A DNA stretch of 46,658 nucleotides from a virus. The notes under the pieces were generated by a model that was not told the origin of the DNA, did not search any database, and was given only the letters and a program-made list of their open reading frames with translations. Position numbers and translations under genes: made by a program. Of the stretch, positions 7,824-15,244 are shown piece by piece. The DNA is taken from IMG/VR virus record IMGVR_UViG_3300042479_000609, positions 1 through 46,658 of that record. One strand, written 5' to 3'. How positions within the stretch are numbered: the stretch's first letter is position 1; each line of letters opens with the position of its first letter.

Positions 7824-8993
7824 CTATGCCATTAAATGACCATGTTTTTGTAGATAAAAATGACCGTTTAGCATGCCCACAAATCCATCAAACTTGTTGT
7901 CAAAAGTATATTTTAAATATTTTTTATCAATATTTTTTTCAATATGTTCTATGCCCTTGAACCAACATTGATACTCTTTGGTATCTTTGAACCCTTGAAA
8001 AAACCAGTCGTCCCACTCGCACCAAATTGGGCTGGATGATTTTTGAACTTGAAATGTGTCTAATTTCCAATTTGGATAGATTATACCGCGAGAAATGACT
8101 TCATAGGCTTGTCGACTTGCAAAACCAGGAGTGGGCCAGGTCAGTATAGATTTTAACATTGGATTTTGTTCAAACCATGTCATGATCATGTGCGACTGTT
8201 TAATTATAATTTCAGGCAGGTCTGGACTCCAATAAAATAATACCAACTCTGCATTATCATAGTCTTGATTATTCAGTCCACCTTGGCAATTGTTAACTAG
8301 AGTATCTAGGAAATAAACAGCATATTTGTTGTCCTTGATACACACCCGAGGTTTATCGATACCCACAACAATTGCAGTTTTTAATCCTCGGTCCAAGTTT
8401 ACTAATTGTCCTTTTTCTCGAGTGTTTGAATAACGAGTTACAAAGTGAGGATTAAGATGTTCTCTAGTTGTTTTTAACCACTCTTCCCCGTCGTAGTTTT
8501 GAAAACTACTGACAGTTGCCTGCGACACATCGTAATAGGTTATTTTTGTATTGGGACTGCGAGATCGTATTTGGTCTAGTCCCATACGAGTTGTTAACTC
8601 AAATTCTGCTTCGATGTTTCTTGCATCAGTCACACCACGATTGGCAATAACAGTAGGAGTGTGTGACCTATTCCAGATGGTTACAATTTCATCAATATGA
8701 CATCCAGCATCAAAAAAAGCATCAACTAGAGTTTGGCTGTCACTCCCACCGCTATAATTTACTATAACATAGTCGTATTTTTCTCGTATCTGTCGAGCTC
8801 GAATCTTATACAGATCTAGTATACTAATCTCTGGTTCGTGTGTCCAATTAGCGGTATTCCAGACGTTATCACAAAACTGCCACTGTGGGTAGTTGTTTAT
8901 TTTGGTCCCAGCAATACATGCATCTATTTTGCTTCTGTATTGCTGGTCACCAACTGTATAAAACCCAAGTTTGGGATTGATACCATTAATCAT
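7824..8993 (-). CDS. PP-loop (N-type ATP pyrophosphatase) family protein
   Basis: A 389-aa protein with the PP-loop motif SGGSDS (81-86) after a beta strand (YDYVIVNY), as in adenylating enzymes of the PAPS-reductase, NAD synthetase, QueC and TilS type. These enzymes activate a carboxyl or carbonyl group or sulfate with ATP. The C-terminal half is aromatic-rich and not recognised. A QueC-like role is conceivable because FolE, QueD and QueE lie elsewhere in the window, but its length and motif context differ from QueC, so I do not assign it. It overlaps the start region of the downstream operon order: the Bug-type gene upstream ends at 8990, overlapping by 4 nt. Confidence 0.75.
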   Translation of the reverse strand: MINGINPKLGFYTVGDQQYRSKIDACIAGTKINNYPQWQFCDNVWNTANWTHEPEISILDLYKIRARQIREKYDYVIVNYSGGSDSQTLVDAFFDAGCHIDEIVTIWNRSHTPTVIANRGVTDARNIEAEFELTTRMGLDQIRSRSPNTKITYYDVSQATVSSFQNYDGEEWLKTTREHLNPHFVTRYSNTREKGQLVNLDRGLKTAIVVGIDKPRVCIKDNKYAVYFLDTLVNNCQGGLNNQDYDNAELVLFYWSPDLPEIIIKQSHMIMTWFEQNPMLKSILTWPTPGFASRQAYEVISRGIIYPNWKLDTFQVQKSSSPIWCEWDDWFFQGFKDTKEYQCWFKGIEHIEKNIDKKYLKYTFDNKFDGFVGMLNGHFYLQKHGHLMA

Positions 8994-9925
8994 TGAATTG
9001 GTAAATTAAGCTGTTTAGAAATAATTAAGAATTTTCTCTTCTCTTCTTTTAAGAACTCAGCTGGGGAAAAGTCTTTTGCAGGTGCCATGTATAGAGATTT
9101 TAACTCACGTTGAACTTCTGCAGAACTGGCTACGGTCCTGACATGTTGTAAAACTTCAGGATCGGCTCCTCGATTGGCTATTAACAATGACCATCTGTAG
9201 TATTGATGATCGTTGATTTTGAGTTCTTGAAGGGTAGGAACATTTTTAAAAGCGTCTACTCTAGCAGGACTACCCACAGCCACAGGCACTAGTTTGCCAG
9301 AGCTGATGTGCTGATCAAGCAACATTGCGGATTCGTTAAGATAAGTTAATTGGCCTCCCAAAAGATCTGCTATAGCAGGACCTTTGTACGGTATATGAAC
9401 AAAGTTTTTTTTGTCGCCAGCAACCAATGCTGATATAGTATGCCCAGCACCACCGAGCCCTGAGCTTCCGTAGTTTACCTCTCTAGTTTTGGTATAGGTC
9501 ACAAAGTCCTGCCAATTCTTTATTCCAGTTTGAGAATTAACCACTATTACTGAAGGCTCTGTTCCTAGATGCGCTACAGTAACAAAATCCGTGCTTGGAT
9601 CATAAGCGTTGGTGCTTGGATTTAAAATAGGCAAACTAACCAAAGAAGGTCCGGCAACCAACAGTACAGTTTCCCCTGGAGTTTTTAGCGTGGCCATGTG
9701 AGCGTGGGCAATCCCGCCACCTGCTCCCAGTTTGTATTCAATTTGAACTCGATATCGATTTTTGTCAATAGCTGACTCAATCACACGAGCAACACGGTCA
9801 GCACTTCCGCCTGCGGAGTACTGCACCATAATTTTGATTTCTTTGGGCGGCTGGTTAGCCATGCTGGACATTGAAAGTGCGCACAGCAATAAACCAAAAC
9901 AAAATGATAATGATTTTTTAATCAT
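8990..9925 (-). CDS. Bug/TctC-type periplasmic solute-binding protein
   Basis: 311 aa from the ATG at 9923-9925, chosen because an AAGGAAAT Shine-Dalgarno and a Sec signal peptide (MIKKSLSFCFGLLL..., cleaved after about residue 22) begin there; the open frame reaches 10066. The mature part has the family hallmarks IKIMVQYSAGGSADRVAR near the N-terminus, YGSSGLGGAGH, and HIPYKGPAIADLLGGQ. Bug proteins bind small carboxylates in the periplasm, usually for tripartite tricarboxylate transporters, and are greatly expanded in Betaproteobacteria. No TctA/TctB partner is present. It looks like a host-derived gene; in a phage it might alter uptake or sensing. Length is close to normal. Confidence 0.85.
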   Translation of the reverse strand: MIKKSLSFCFGLLLCALSMSSMANQPPKEIKIMVQYSAGGSADRVARVIESAIDKNRYRVQIEYKLGAGGGIAHAHMATLKTPGETVLLVAGPSLVSLPILNPSTNAYDPSTDFVTVAHLGTEPSVIVVNSQTGIKNWQDFVTYTKTREVNYGSSGLGGAGHTISALVAGDKKNFVHIPYKGPAIADLLGGQLTYLNESAMLLDQHISSGKLVPVAVGSPARVDAFKNVPTLQELKINDHQYYRWSLLIANRGADPEVLQHVRTVASSAEVQRELKSLYMAPAKDFSPAEFLKEEKRKFLIISKQLNLPIQ

Positions 9926-9996
9926 GTAATATTTCCTTAAAAAGTTGAATTGTAATGCTTGTGAAAGAATTCCACTTACAGTAGGCGTTCTGTTAT

Positions 9997-10026
9997 AGTA
10001 TAACAGTAAAGACATCACTATGTCAA
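9997..10026 (-). promoter_or_regulatory. Sigma70 promoter for the Bug-type gene
   Basis: TTGACA (10021-10026), 18 bp, TATACT (9997-10002), 71 nt before the ATG at 9925. Confidence 0.75.
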
Positions 10027-10100
10027 GCGTCGATTTGATCTGACGTCGGCCCTGCCGGCGTTGCAAAATTATTTATAAACTGAAATAACCTGGTCAAAAA

Positions 10101-10122
10101 AAAGCCCACTTCGGTGGGCTTT
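10101..10122 (-). terminator. Rho-independent terminator after the DUF4214-like gene
   Basis: Stem AAAGCCCAC/GTGGGCTTT with a 4-nt loop; T tracts follow on both strands, the longer one (nine T) on the minus strand just after the stop at 10128. Confidence 0.85.
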
Positions 10123-10127
10123 TTAAT

Positions 10128-11027
10128 TTAAGCTACAAACGGAGTGTATTCAATACCTGTTGTGGCCAAGCCAACTAGGCCAATAGTGGTTTCAAACGCT
10201 GCCAACTCACTGGCAGCAACTAGTACATCGGCTTGACTCAACTTGCTGTTAGTCATCCATGCTGTATAGTCTGTGACCTGTGCCAATGTAGCATCTGTAC
10301 CGAACACATTTTTGTAAACGTGCTTGATGAATGTTTCATCGCTAATGCCACCCGCATCTGCTTTGTAAACTGAAGTATTCAACAGGACTTCTGCCAACTG
10401 CTTGTTGGTCCATCCTGCGTCGGCAAGATGAATACCAATACCTTTGTATGCGTTGGTTACATCTGCTGTGCCCAATGCGGCAGCTAACAAAGCGTATACA
10501 TCACCTGCACGACCCGCGGCATCATAAGCAACGGCTTTGTCTGTGAACACCACACGCTCATGGTCAGCAAGATTGAATTCCATGTTGCTGACTAATGTGC
10601 TGGCCAAAGTGACTTTAGCGGCAGTTTTGGTTGTTGTGAACTCAGTGCTTTTACCGCCCATTGCGTAGGTGTCAATGCCAGCGGTACCAGTAACATCAAC
10701 AACAACGTCAACTGTGCCATCACCAACACGGCCGGTACCTACTACACCGAATGTAGCAACTTTGCCAGCAGTACCAACTGTGGCAACTGTGACGATCAAG
10801 TTGTTTGTACTTGTACCGCCCAACGCTGTACCCGCAAGAGTGATTGTGTCACCTGCCGCATAACCTGAGCCTGCACTGGCTACCAAGCTGTCAAGAACAA
10901 CGGAGTATACTCCATCAGTTTTAGTAACATCAAACGCGGCGCCAGTGCCTGTACCGCCTGTTAGGCCTGTAACATTTTGGTAAGTGGCATTAACTGCTTT
11001 GTCTTTGATTGTAATTGTTGTAGTCAT
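10128..11027 (-). CDS. DUF4214-like secreted or virion surface protein
   Basis: A 299-aa Gly/Thr/Ala/Val-rich protein. The N-terminal third has GTGTGAAFDV and GSGYAAGDTITL, a beta-rich repeat I associate with phage structural and adhesin proteins. The C-terminal half, with FIKHVYKNVFGTDATLAQ and DYTAWM, matches the DUF4214 pattern found in adhesins and S-layer-like proteins. No signal peptide is seen, which fits a virion protein or type I secretion better than Sec export. It has its own promoter (11053-11082) and terminator, so it is a single-gene unit. The GC and Ala content is higher than in neighbours. Confidence 0.65.
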   Translation of the reverse strand: MTTTITIKDKAVNATYQNVTGLTGGTGTGAAFDVTKTDGVYSVVLDSLVASAGSGYAAGDTITLAGTALGGTSTNNLIVTVATVGTAGKVATFGVVGTGRVGDGTVDVVVDVTGTAGIDTYAMGGKSTEFTTTKTAAKVTLASTLVSNMEFNLADHERVVFTDKAVAYDAAGRAGDVYALLAAALGTADVTNAYKGIGIHLADAGWTNKQLAEVLLNTSVYKADAGGISDETFIKHVYKNVFGTDATLAQVTDYTAWMTNSKLSQADVLVAASELAAFETTIGLVGLATTGIEYTPFVA

Positions 11028-11052
11028 AATATTCCTTTAAATTAACTAGTGT

Positions 11053-11082
11053 AGTATATAGTGTTTCTACTGATGCAGTCAA
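11053..11082 (-). promoter_or_regulatory. Sigma70 promoter for the DUF4214-like gene
   Basis: TTGACT (11077-11082), 18 bp, TATACT (11053-11058), 25 nt before the ATG at 11027. Confidence 0.75.
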
Positions 11083-11096
11083 CAAGAAATCAACTG

Positions 11097-11120
11097 AACT
11101 TGTGCGTACACGCACAAGTT
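11097..11120. other. Hairpin between the DUF4214-like and membrane protein genes
   Basis: Inverted repeat AACTTGTGC/GCACAAGTT around a 6-nt loop. No T tract follows on either strand, so it is at best a weak terminator for the 11151-11390 gene. Confidence 0.4.
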
Positions 11121-11150
11121 TGTCACGGAAAATAAGTTTTTTGCCAAACA

Positions 11151-11390
11151 TTATCCAACATAATATTTGTATAACATACCAGCTGTGTAAATGGTTAGCA
11201 ATACACTATTGGATGTGATCATTGACTTGTGACGCATTTGTATGCTAACAGCCAACCACAACCCGGTTTCTAAAAAACACATGATTGCACCCAGTGGATA
11301 AAAGTCTAAAGACACGCAGACCGCACCAGCAATTGAAATTGTGGTAGCAGTCCATTCGATTATTGCTTGTCTATTTAACTTCATACTCAA
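11151..11390 (-). CDS. Small membrane protein, 79 aa (TTG or ATG start)
   Basis: Two or three hydrophobic segments (about residues 15-30, 32-50 and 60-75) separated by short polar turns. No family recognised. The frame can start at TTG (11388-11390) or at ATG two codons later (11382-11384). A strong promoter (TATACT at 11393-11398) ends so close that +1 falls between these two codons, so the mRNA is probably leaderless with the ATG as start. It is flanked by a terminator upstream, giving a single-gene unit. Confidence 0.65.
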   Translation of the reverse strand: MSMKLNRQAIIEWTATTISIAGAVCVSLDFYPLGAIMCFLETGLWLAVSIQMRHKSMITSNSVLLTIYTAGMLYKYYVG

Positions 11391-11392
11391 CT

Positions 11393-11422
11393 AGTATAAC
11401 ATAGACAAGAATGCACAGTCAA
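11393..11422 (-). promoter_or_regulatory. Sigma70 promoter for the small membrane protein
   Basis: TTGACT (11417-11422), 18 bp, TATACT (11393-11398). The -35 box abuts the T tract of the preceding terminator, and the -10 ends 8 nt before the ATG. Confidence 0.75.
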
Positions 11423-11426
11423 GAAA

Positions 11427-11448
11427 AAGCCCACCAATTAGTGGGCTT
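11427..11448 (-). terminator. Rho-independent terminator after the outer-membrane gene
   Basis: Stem AAGCCCAC/GTGGGCTT with a 6-nt loop, then TTTTTC on the minus strand; 22 nt after the stop at 11471. Confidence 0.85.
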
Positions 11449-11470
11449 GTTTAATCTAATCTACTAGAAA

Positions 11471-12025
11471 TTAGAAACTGCGTGTGTAGAACATATTGTA
11501 ACCATTCTGACGTGAATCACCGGTGATTCTATCAAATCTAAAACCCACAGCATCCTTTTTGTTGATTGCATATGCTACGCCAGCACGTACTGTATTAGTA
11601 GTGTCTTTGTTTACATTGGCATTGTCTGTGGCTGTGCGATAACGGTAAGCAACTCTAGCTGTTAGACTAGGAGTTAAAGGAACAGCAATACCAGGCTCAA
11701 TAGAGTAGTATGTAAACTGACCGCTAGTGCCATATCTTTGGCCTAGTGCTACTTTGGTATAACCTTTGACAGAACCAAACAATGGAGTAGTTGCAGTACC
11801 ACCGACTTCTAAGCGTGTGCTAACTGAATTTGTGTTATCAGTCTGACTAGATGCAAGTTGCGTGTGAACACTGAATGTGTTGTTGATACTTTCACTCAAT
11901 GTAAAGTTAGTGCCCATTTGGTCGTTACCGCCAATGGTGTCGCCTTTTCCGCCTTCAATTGTAATTGAACCAGCAAACGCTGTGCTACTGATCGCAATAG
12001 AAATAATTGCTAAAATTTTCTTCAT
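11471..12025 (-). CDS. Outer-membrane beta-barrel protein
   Basis: 184 aa with a clear Sec signal peptide (MKKILAIISIAISSTAFA, cleaved after residue 18). The mature part has alternating polar and hydrophobic beta strands (VAYRYRTATDN, GVAYAINKKDAVGFRFDR) and ends in ...YTRSF; a C-terminal Phe is the classic BAM recognition signal. About eight short strands would make a small barrel of the Lom/OmpX type. In phages such proteins can change the infected cell surface and limit superinfection; here that is inference. An AAGGAAAAC Shine-Dalgarno precedes the ATG. Promoter: a TTGACC occurs at the far upstream end (near 12116) but no good -10 is paired with it. Confidence 0.8.
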   Translation of the reverse strand: MKKILAIISIAISSTAFAGSITIEGGKGDTIGGNDQMGTNFTLSESINNTFSVHTQLASSQTDNTNSVSTRLEVGGTATTPLFGSVKGYTKVALGQRYGTSGQFTYYSIEPGIAVPLTPSLTARVAYRYRTATDNANVNKDTTNTVRAGVAYAINKKDAVGFRFDRITGDSRQNGYNMFYTRSF

Positions 12026-12129
12026 TTTTGTTTTCCTTAAAAAGAGAATGAGCTTTAAATCATTCGCTACTATGTATTAGAGTTTGTGGTAACATCAATT
12101 AAAATTTGGGGTATTTTGGTCAAAAGAAA

Positions 12130-12145
12130 ACCCGCCGAAGCGGGT
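12130..12145 (-). terminator. Rho-independent terminator of the tmRNA
   Basis: Stem ACCCGC/GCGGGT with a 4-nt loop (UUCG on the transcript), followed on the minus strand by TTTCTTTTG. It lies directly after the 3' part of the tmRNA coding piece. Confidence 0.85.
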
Positions 12146-12146
12146 C

Positions 12147-12500
12147 TCTGAGTTTCTGTTACGAGGTATGTCTTACCCTAGACGGCTTTTATCAAGCTGC
12201 CAATGCGAACTGTGAGTCGTTTGCATTTACTTTTTTTGCTTCTACAACCGGGTTACCCCTGTCCTACGGCTTCTGCATTGCCGAGCTGTCCACTAATTTA
12301 CTTGTTGCCCTGTCGAATCTAGGTCAGGCCCATCAAAAAGACTTTTTATAATCCAAAACATATAGTTGACTACAACTAAGATGCCCCACATATAAACCCA
12401 ATGCCAATTCTCAAACATAAAAATCCTTTTGGTGGACCTGGGGGGATTCGCACCCCCGTCCAGAACACTTTTCTCTTTGCTTCATACAGCAATAACTCTT
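12147..12500 (-). ncRNA. ssrA: Circularly permuted two-piece tmRNA
   Basis: Read on the minus strand, the acceptor piece comes first: GGACGGGGGTGCGAATCCCC and then CAGGTCCACCA, with the mature 3' end at 12430. A spacer of about 98 nt follows. The coding piece then begins at 12331 with GGGCCTGACCTAGATTCGAC, the typical tmRNA 5' end. GGGCCTG pairs with CAGGTCC over all 7 acceptor bp, which proves the permutation. The resume frame at 12192-12224 encodes the proteolysis tag ANDSQFALAA followed by TGA. tmRNA frees stalled ribosomes and tags the product for degradation. Permuted tmRNAs are known in Alphaproteobacteria, some Cyanobacteria and a group of Betaproteobacteria. The 5' end of the acceptor piece (about 12500) is estimated. 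Confidence 0.92.
12192..12224 (-). other. tmRNA tag reading frame
   Basis: GCA AAC GAC, then codons for S Q F A L A A and TGA: tag ANDSQFALAA. The ALAA end is the ClpXP/ClpAP degron found in most SsrA tags. Confidence 0.9.
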
Positions 12501-12509
12501 ACTTATTGA

Positions 12510-12947
12510 TTATACGTCAACAGTTTTATTGACTGTTACTCCTGATTTCTCTAAAAACTTTATGCCTGAATCATCTCGGTATGCTTTGCCATAAAATACT
12601 CTGCGTATGCCGGATTGATAAATCAGTTTGGCACATTCAATGCACGGAGCATGAGTAACAAACAAATCAGCACCGTCTCCGCTTTCTGTGCTCTTGGCTA
12701 ATTTTGCAATGGCGTTGGTTTCTGCGTGAAGTACTTCTGGCTTTGTTTTCAATTCATAATCACCAGTTTTATCCCAAATCTCATCTTCACAGTTGTTATC
12801 CCAACCAGCAGGCATGCCATTGTAGCCAATACTGATAATTCTATCATCCTTGACCACAATAGCACCCACATGTAATCTACGAGCATGGCTGAGTTCTGCA
12901 AATGTTTTAGCAACATCCATGTAGGCTTGAATAAATTTTTCTTTCAT
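12510..12947 (-). CDS. dCMP deaminase
   Basis: A 145-aa zinc deaminase converting dCMP to dUMP, the substrate for ThyX. Zinc and catalytic motifs are HAE (74-76) and PCIEC (101-105), and the N-terminal LSHARRLHVGAIVVKDDRI is typical of the family. The open frame reaches 12986, but the extra residues lie inside the previous gene; the ATG at 12945-12947 follows that gene's TAA by one base, so coupled translation from there is preferred. The gene ends about 10 nt before the tmRNA acceptor piece. Confidence 0.92.
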   Translation of the reverse strand: MKEKFIQAYMDVAKTFAELSHARRLHVGAIVVKDDRIISIGYNGMPAGWDNNCEDEIWDKTGDYELKTKPEVLHAETNAIAKLAKSTESGDGADLFVTHAPCIECAKLIYQSGIRRVFYGKAYRDDSGIKFLEKSGVTVNKTVDV

Positions 12948-12948
12948 A

Positions 12949-13539
12949 TTAGTCCACACTTGGTCCGTTGCCGTTTTTAAAACCAACTACACCGCCTTCT
13001 GCCTCAATGCGTTTGATCACATCTTCAAACAAGATAGGTGTAAAGTCTGTTTGTTCCACGCATACACAATGATAGCGAACGTCGACTACAGGGATGCCAT
13101 ACTTGCCCACAGGTTCCATCATCACACGATTGGCATGAAGGTGACCATGTATGTTGACACCAAATCTGCCCAGGCTTGCTGTATGGATAGGGATATGACT
13201 CAATATCATTCCGTTCATCACATGGTATGCCCGAAGTTCACGAAAGTACTCTCTGTATTCGTCATCGCGGAAGATATCATGGTTTCCACGGATCAACACC
13301 TTGTCTCCGTTTAATCGATGTAATGTCTTTAATGCTCGACGATTGATAACAACATCGCCCAGGTGATACACCTTGTCACTGGGACGCACACGGTCGTTCC
13401 AACGTCGGATCATTTCCTCATCCATTTCGTCAGCATCATCCCAGGGACGAAGTTTTGTAACTCCGTCATCTCGTGTGAAGCGGCAGACACCCATGTGACC
13501 AAAGTGCGTGTCGCTGACTAAAAATACACTAGGCATCAT
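12949..13539 (-). CDS. Metallophosphoesterase (calcineurin-like)
   Basis: About 196 aa with all dimetal motifs in order: SDTHFGH (about 9-15), LGDVV, RGNHD (about 89-93), SHIPIH and NIHGHLH. Such phage proteins act as phosphodiesterases or phosphatases on nucleic acids or nucleotides; the substrate is unknown. Two tandem ATG codons are present; the second (13534-13536) is better spaced from the GGAGGG Shine-Dalgarno. It has a consensus promoter at 13561-13589 and is followed by dCMP deaminase. Confidence 0.88.
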   Translation of the reverse strand: MMPSVFLVSDTHFGHMGVCRFTRDDGVTKLRPWDDADEMDEEMIRRWNDRVRPSDKVYHLGDVVINRRALKTLHRLNGDKVLIRGNHDIFRDDEYREYFRELRAYHVMNGMILSHIPIHTASLGRFGVNIHGHLHANRVMMEPVGKYGIPVVDVRYHCVCVEQTDFTPILFEDVIKRIEAEGGVVGFKNGNGPSVD

Positions 13540-13560
13540 GCCCTCCTTTCTTTAACTTAA

Positions 13561-13589
13561 ATTATACAATTGTTTGAGTTACCAGTCAA
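13561..13589 (-). promoter_or_regulatory. Consensus sigma70 promoter for the phosphoesterase operon
   Basis: TTGACT (13584-13589), 17 bp, TATAAT (13561-13566), 21 nt before the first ATG. Confidence 0.88.
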
Positions 13590-13607
13590 CTGTTTTTGTA
13601 ATAAAAA

Positions 13608-13807
13608 ATAGTTAAAGGCACTACCCTGTGTTTAAAGCATTAGGTTTTATCAACGGTATCAGCGTTGCCGTAACACTCCCATCAGCATGTTCAACCAAGT
13701 GCCACTTGGCTCGGCCAGTATATCGGCTACAGTAGGCTATGGGTGATCACTTCCCTGGTAGTTAGGATCTGCTGGCTAGGCTTTCTTTCGCTCACGCCTT
13801 TAACTAT
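13608..13807 (-). ncRNA. Candidate structured RNA downstream of rpoZ
   Basis: A 200-nt stretch without a gene, closed by a perfect 12-bp inverted repeat (13608-13619 with 13796-13807). On the minus strand the closing stem is followed by TTTTTTATT, like an intrinsic terminator. Inside are further hairpins, for example CCAAG/CTTGG and CAACG/CGTTG. It begins 4 nt after the rpoZ stop, so it would be the 3' end of that transcript or a processed small RNA. It does not match tRNA, RNase P, 6S or tmRNA as far as I can judge by eye. Confidence 0.5.
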
Positions 13808-13811
13808 TGCA

Positions 13812-14060
13812 TTAAAAAACTTTGTCTGAACGTCTGGGTCGACGGTCGGGATTTTTCACTTCTGTAGGTTTTAACAAATACTCTCTACCCACATGTCCTG
13901 TTTCAATTTCCTTAAGAGCAGTAACCAATGCTCCATTTGTGGAAGCAATGTGAGAGCGATAGCCGTTGCGAAGTTCTCTAACTCTGCGACTTGCAATTAG
14001 CACAAGATCAAATCGATTACCAACTTGTTCTACTGCATCTTCTGATGTAATTCTTGCCAT
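13812..14060 (-). CDS. rpoZ: RNA polymerase omega subunit
   Basis: 82 aa beginning MARITSEDAVEQVGNRFDLV and continuing LIASRRVREL, the diagnostic N-terminal region of bacterial omega. A conserved TALKEIETG segment follows near residue 50. Omega binds beta' and helps assemble and stabilise RNA polymerase. An AAGGATTAAC Shine-Dalgarno precedes the ATG, 8 nt after the 391-aa gene. Omega genes are rare in phages; this copy could replace or compete with the host subunit (inference). The C-terminus is short and basic rather than acidic. Confidence 0.88.
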   Translation of the reverse strand: MARITSEDAVEQVGNRFDLVLIASRRVRELRNGYRSHIASTNGALVTALKEIETGHVGREYLLKPTEVKNPDRRPRRSDKVF

Positions 14061-14068
14061 GTTAATCC

Positions 14069-15244
14069 TTAAATGTATTTTTGATGTAGGCGTTGCGAGT
14101 CATCGCCTAAGTCTTTTATTAATTTAGCATTGTAATAAAAGTGTTCTGTGTGATTGTTGTAATAGTTTTTTAAATCATTAATGCTGTGATCTGCAATTAA
14201 CTTTTTAACTGATTGCATTGCCAATGATACCCTTTCGTGAAAATCACGCACTCCTTGATATCTGTAATCAATCAAGTCATGCGGGAACCAAAATCCTTGT
14301 GCTTCTAAATTACTTACTGCATTATAACAAAGAGGTATAGCTACCAAATGATGCCAAAAAGCTCTCATAGTTTTCTCTGTGAATTCTTGATGTAAATCAT
14401 TGTTTTTTGTTTCTCTGATCACCGAAGCAAAGCAACAGCGGTTGTTATTCCATGTAAAACTATCAACAAAACAAAATTGCTGAACTCTTTTTTTAATTGC
14501 AGTATTGTTGTTGATATTTTTTATTTTAACCTCACCATCGCTGTTGACTTTTGTGTCATACAATGATGATATTAAATCAATAGTGTCCTGACTTTTAAAA
14601 TAAGTGATTTGTTCTGCATAGTCTAATAGCAGTTGTTTTGATGGTAATTTATACAGACTATCAAATAAACAATAATCTAAAAACTCCAATACTCGCATGG
14701 CAATGTATGATCTATCATTGTAGTGTTTTGTACCACCTGCCCAGTAACTAAAATGATATTGCATCATTTTATTTTTTTCAGAGACTATGTCTGGATGACT
14801 AACAAATTCACTCGGGCTAAAACAAGTACGATAAGCACACTCGCAATAGGCCCAAGACAACTCAACAATTAAAAAAGATTTTTCGTGATAAATGCTACAC
14901 CATTCTTTCCACCATTCTTTCATTCCCAAACTCTGACCTAACACCACAGTGATGTTTTCTATATCAGCACATTTTGTGCGTAACCACTGATGCAGATAAA
15001 CCATTAACTCTTCGCTGATGTATTCTTGGTACAATATAGCCACAGGCTGTGCAAAACTTGTACCAAAATCAAAATGTTGTGTTAATGTATCAAGTGTAGA
15101 AAAAACAAACTGTTTTAATTCAGCCGAATTTAACGTATCAGTGTTGGATATCAAATCATCGCCAATTCTACAGACTATTTTGTAATCTGTTGGTTGTTGA
15201 CTTGTTCTAATGTACCTAACAACATCTTCGTTGGTGATGTTCAT
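14069..15244 (-). CDS. Glycosyltransferase-like phage protein, 391 aa
   Basis: The C-terminal half carries FTEKTMRAFWHHLVAIPLC, then LEAQGFWF and DYRY...FHERVS, which resemble the pattern FTEKT...GFKTF...YD in the 23383-24471 protein. Phage proteins with this C-terminal pattern are usually annotated as glycosyltransferase-like; the substrate is unknown. The N-terminal half is not recognised. It starts in an ATGA overlap with the acetyltransferase-like gene and is followed by rpoZ. Confidence 0.55.
   Translation of the reverse strand: MNITNEDVVRYIRTSQQPTDYKIVCRIGDDLISNTDTLNSAELKQFVFSTLDTLTQHFDFGTSFAQPVAILYQEYISEELMVYLHQWLRTKCADIENITVVLGQSLGMKEWWKEWCSIYHEKSFLIVELSWAYCECAYRTCFSPSEFVSHPDIVSEKNKMMQYHFSYWAGGTKHYNDRSYIAMRVLEFLDYCLFDSLYKLPSKQLLLDYAEQITYFKSQDTIDLISSLYDTKVNSDGEVKIKNINNNTAIKKRVQQFCFVDSFTWNNNRCCFASVIRETKNNDLHQEFTEKTMRAFWHHLVAIPLCYNAVSNLEAQGFWFPHDLIDYRYQGVRDFHERVSLAMQSVKKLIADHSINDLKNYYNNHTEHFYYNAKLIKDLGDDSQRLHQKYI

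Noticed and set aside
7824-8993. Assignment as QueC
   Set aside because: The PP-loop is present, but the length (389 aa) and the sequence around SGGSDS do not resemble QueC, and the zinc-binding Cys cluster of QueC is not seen.
12106-12351. Plus-strand 81-aa frame at 12106
   Set aside because: It lies opposite the tmRNA coding piece and its terminator.
13608-13807. RNase P RNA, 6S RNA or a group I intron
   Set aside because: I could not find the RNase P P4 motifs, the 6S open bubble sequence or group I core elements; kept as an unassigned structured RNA.
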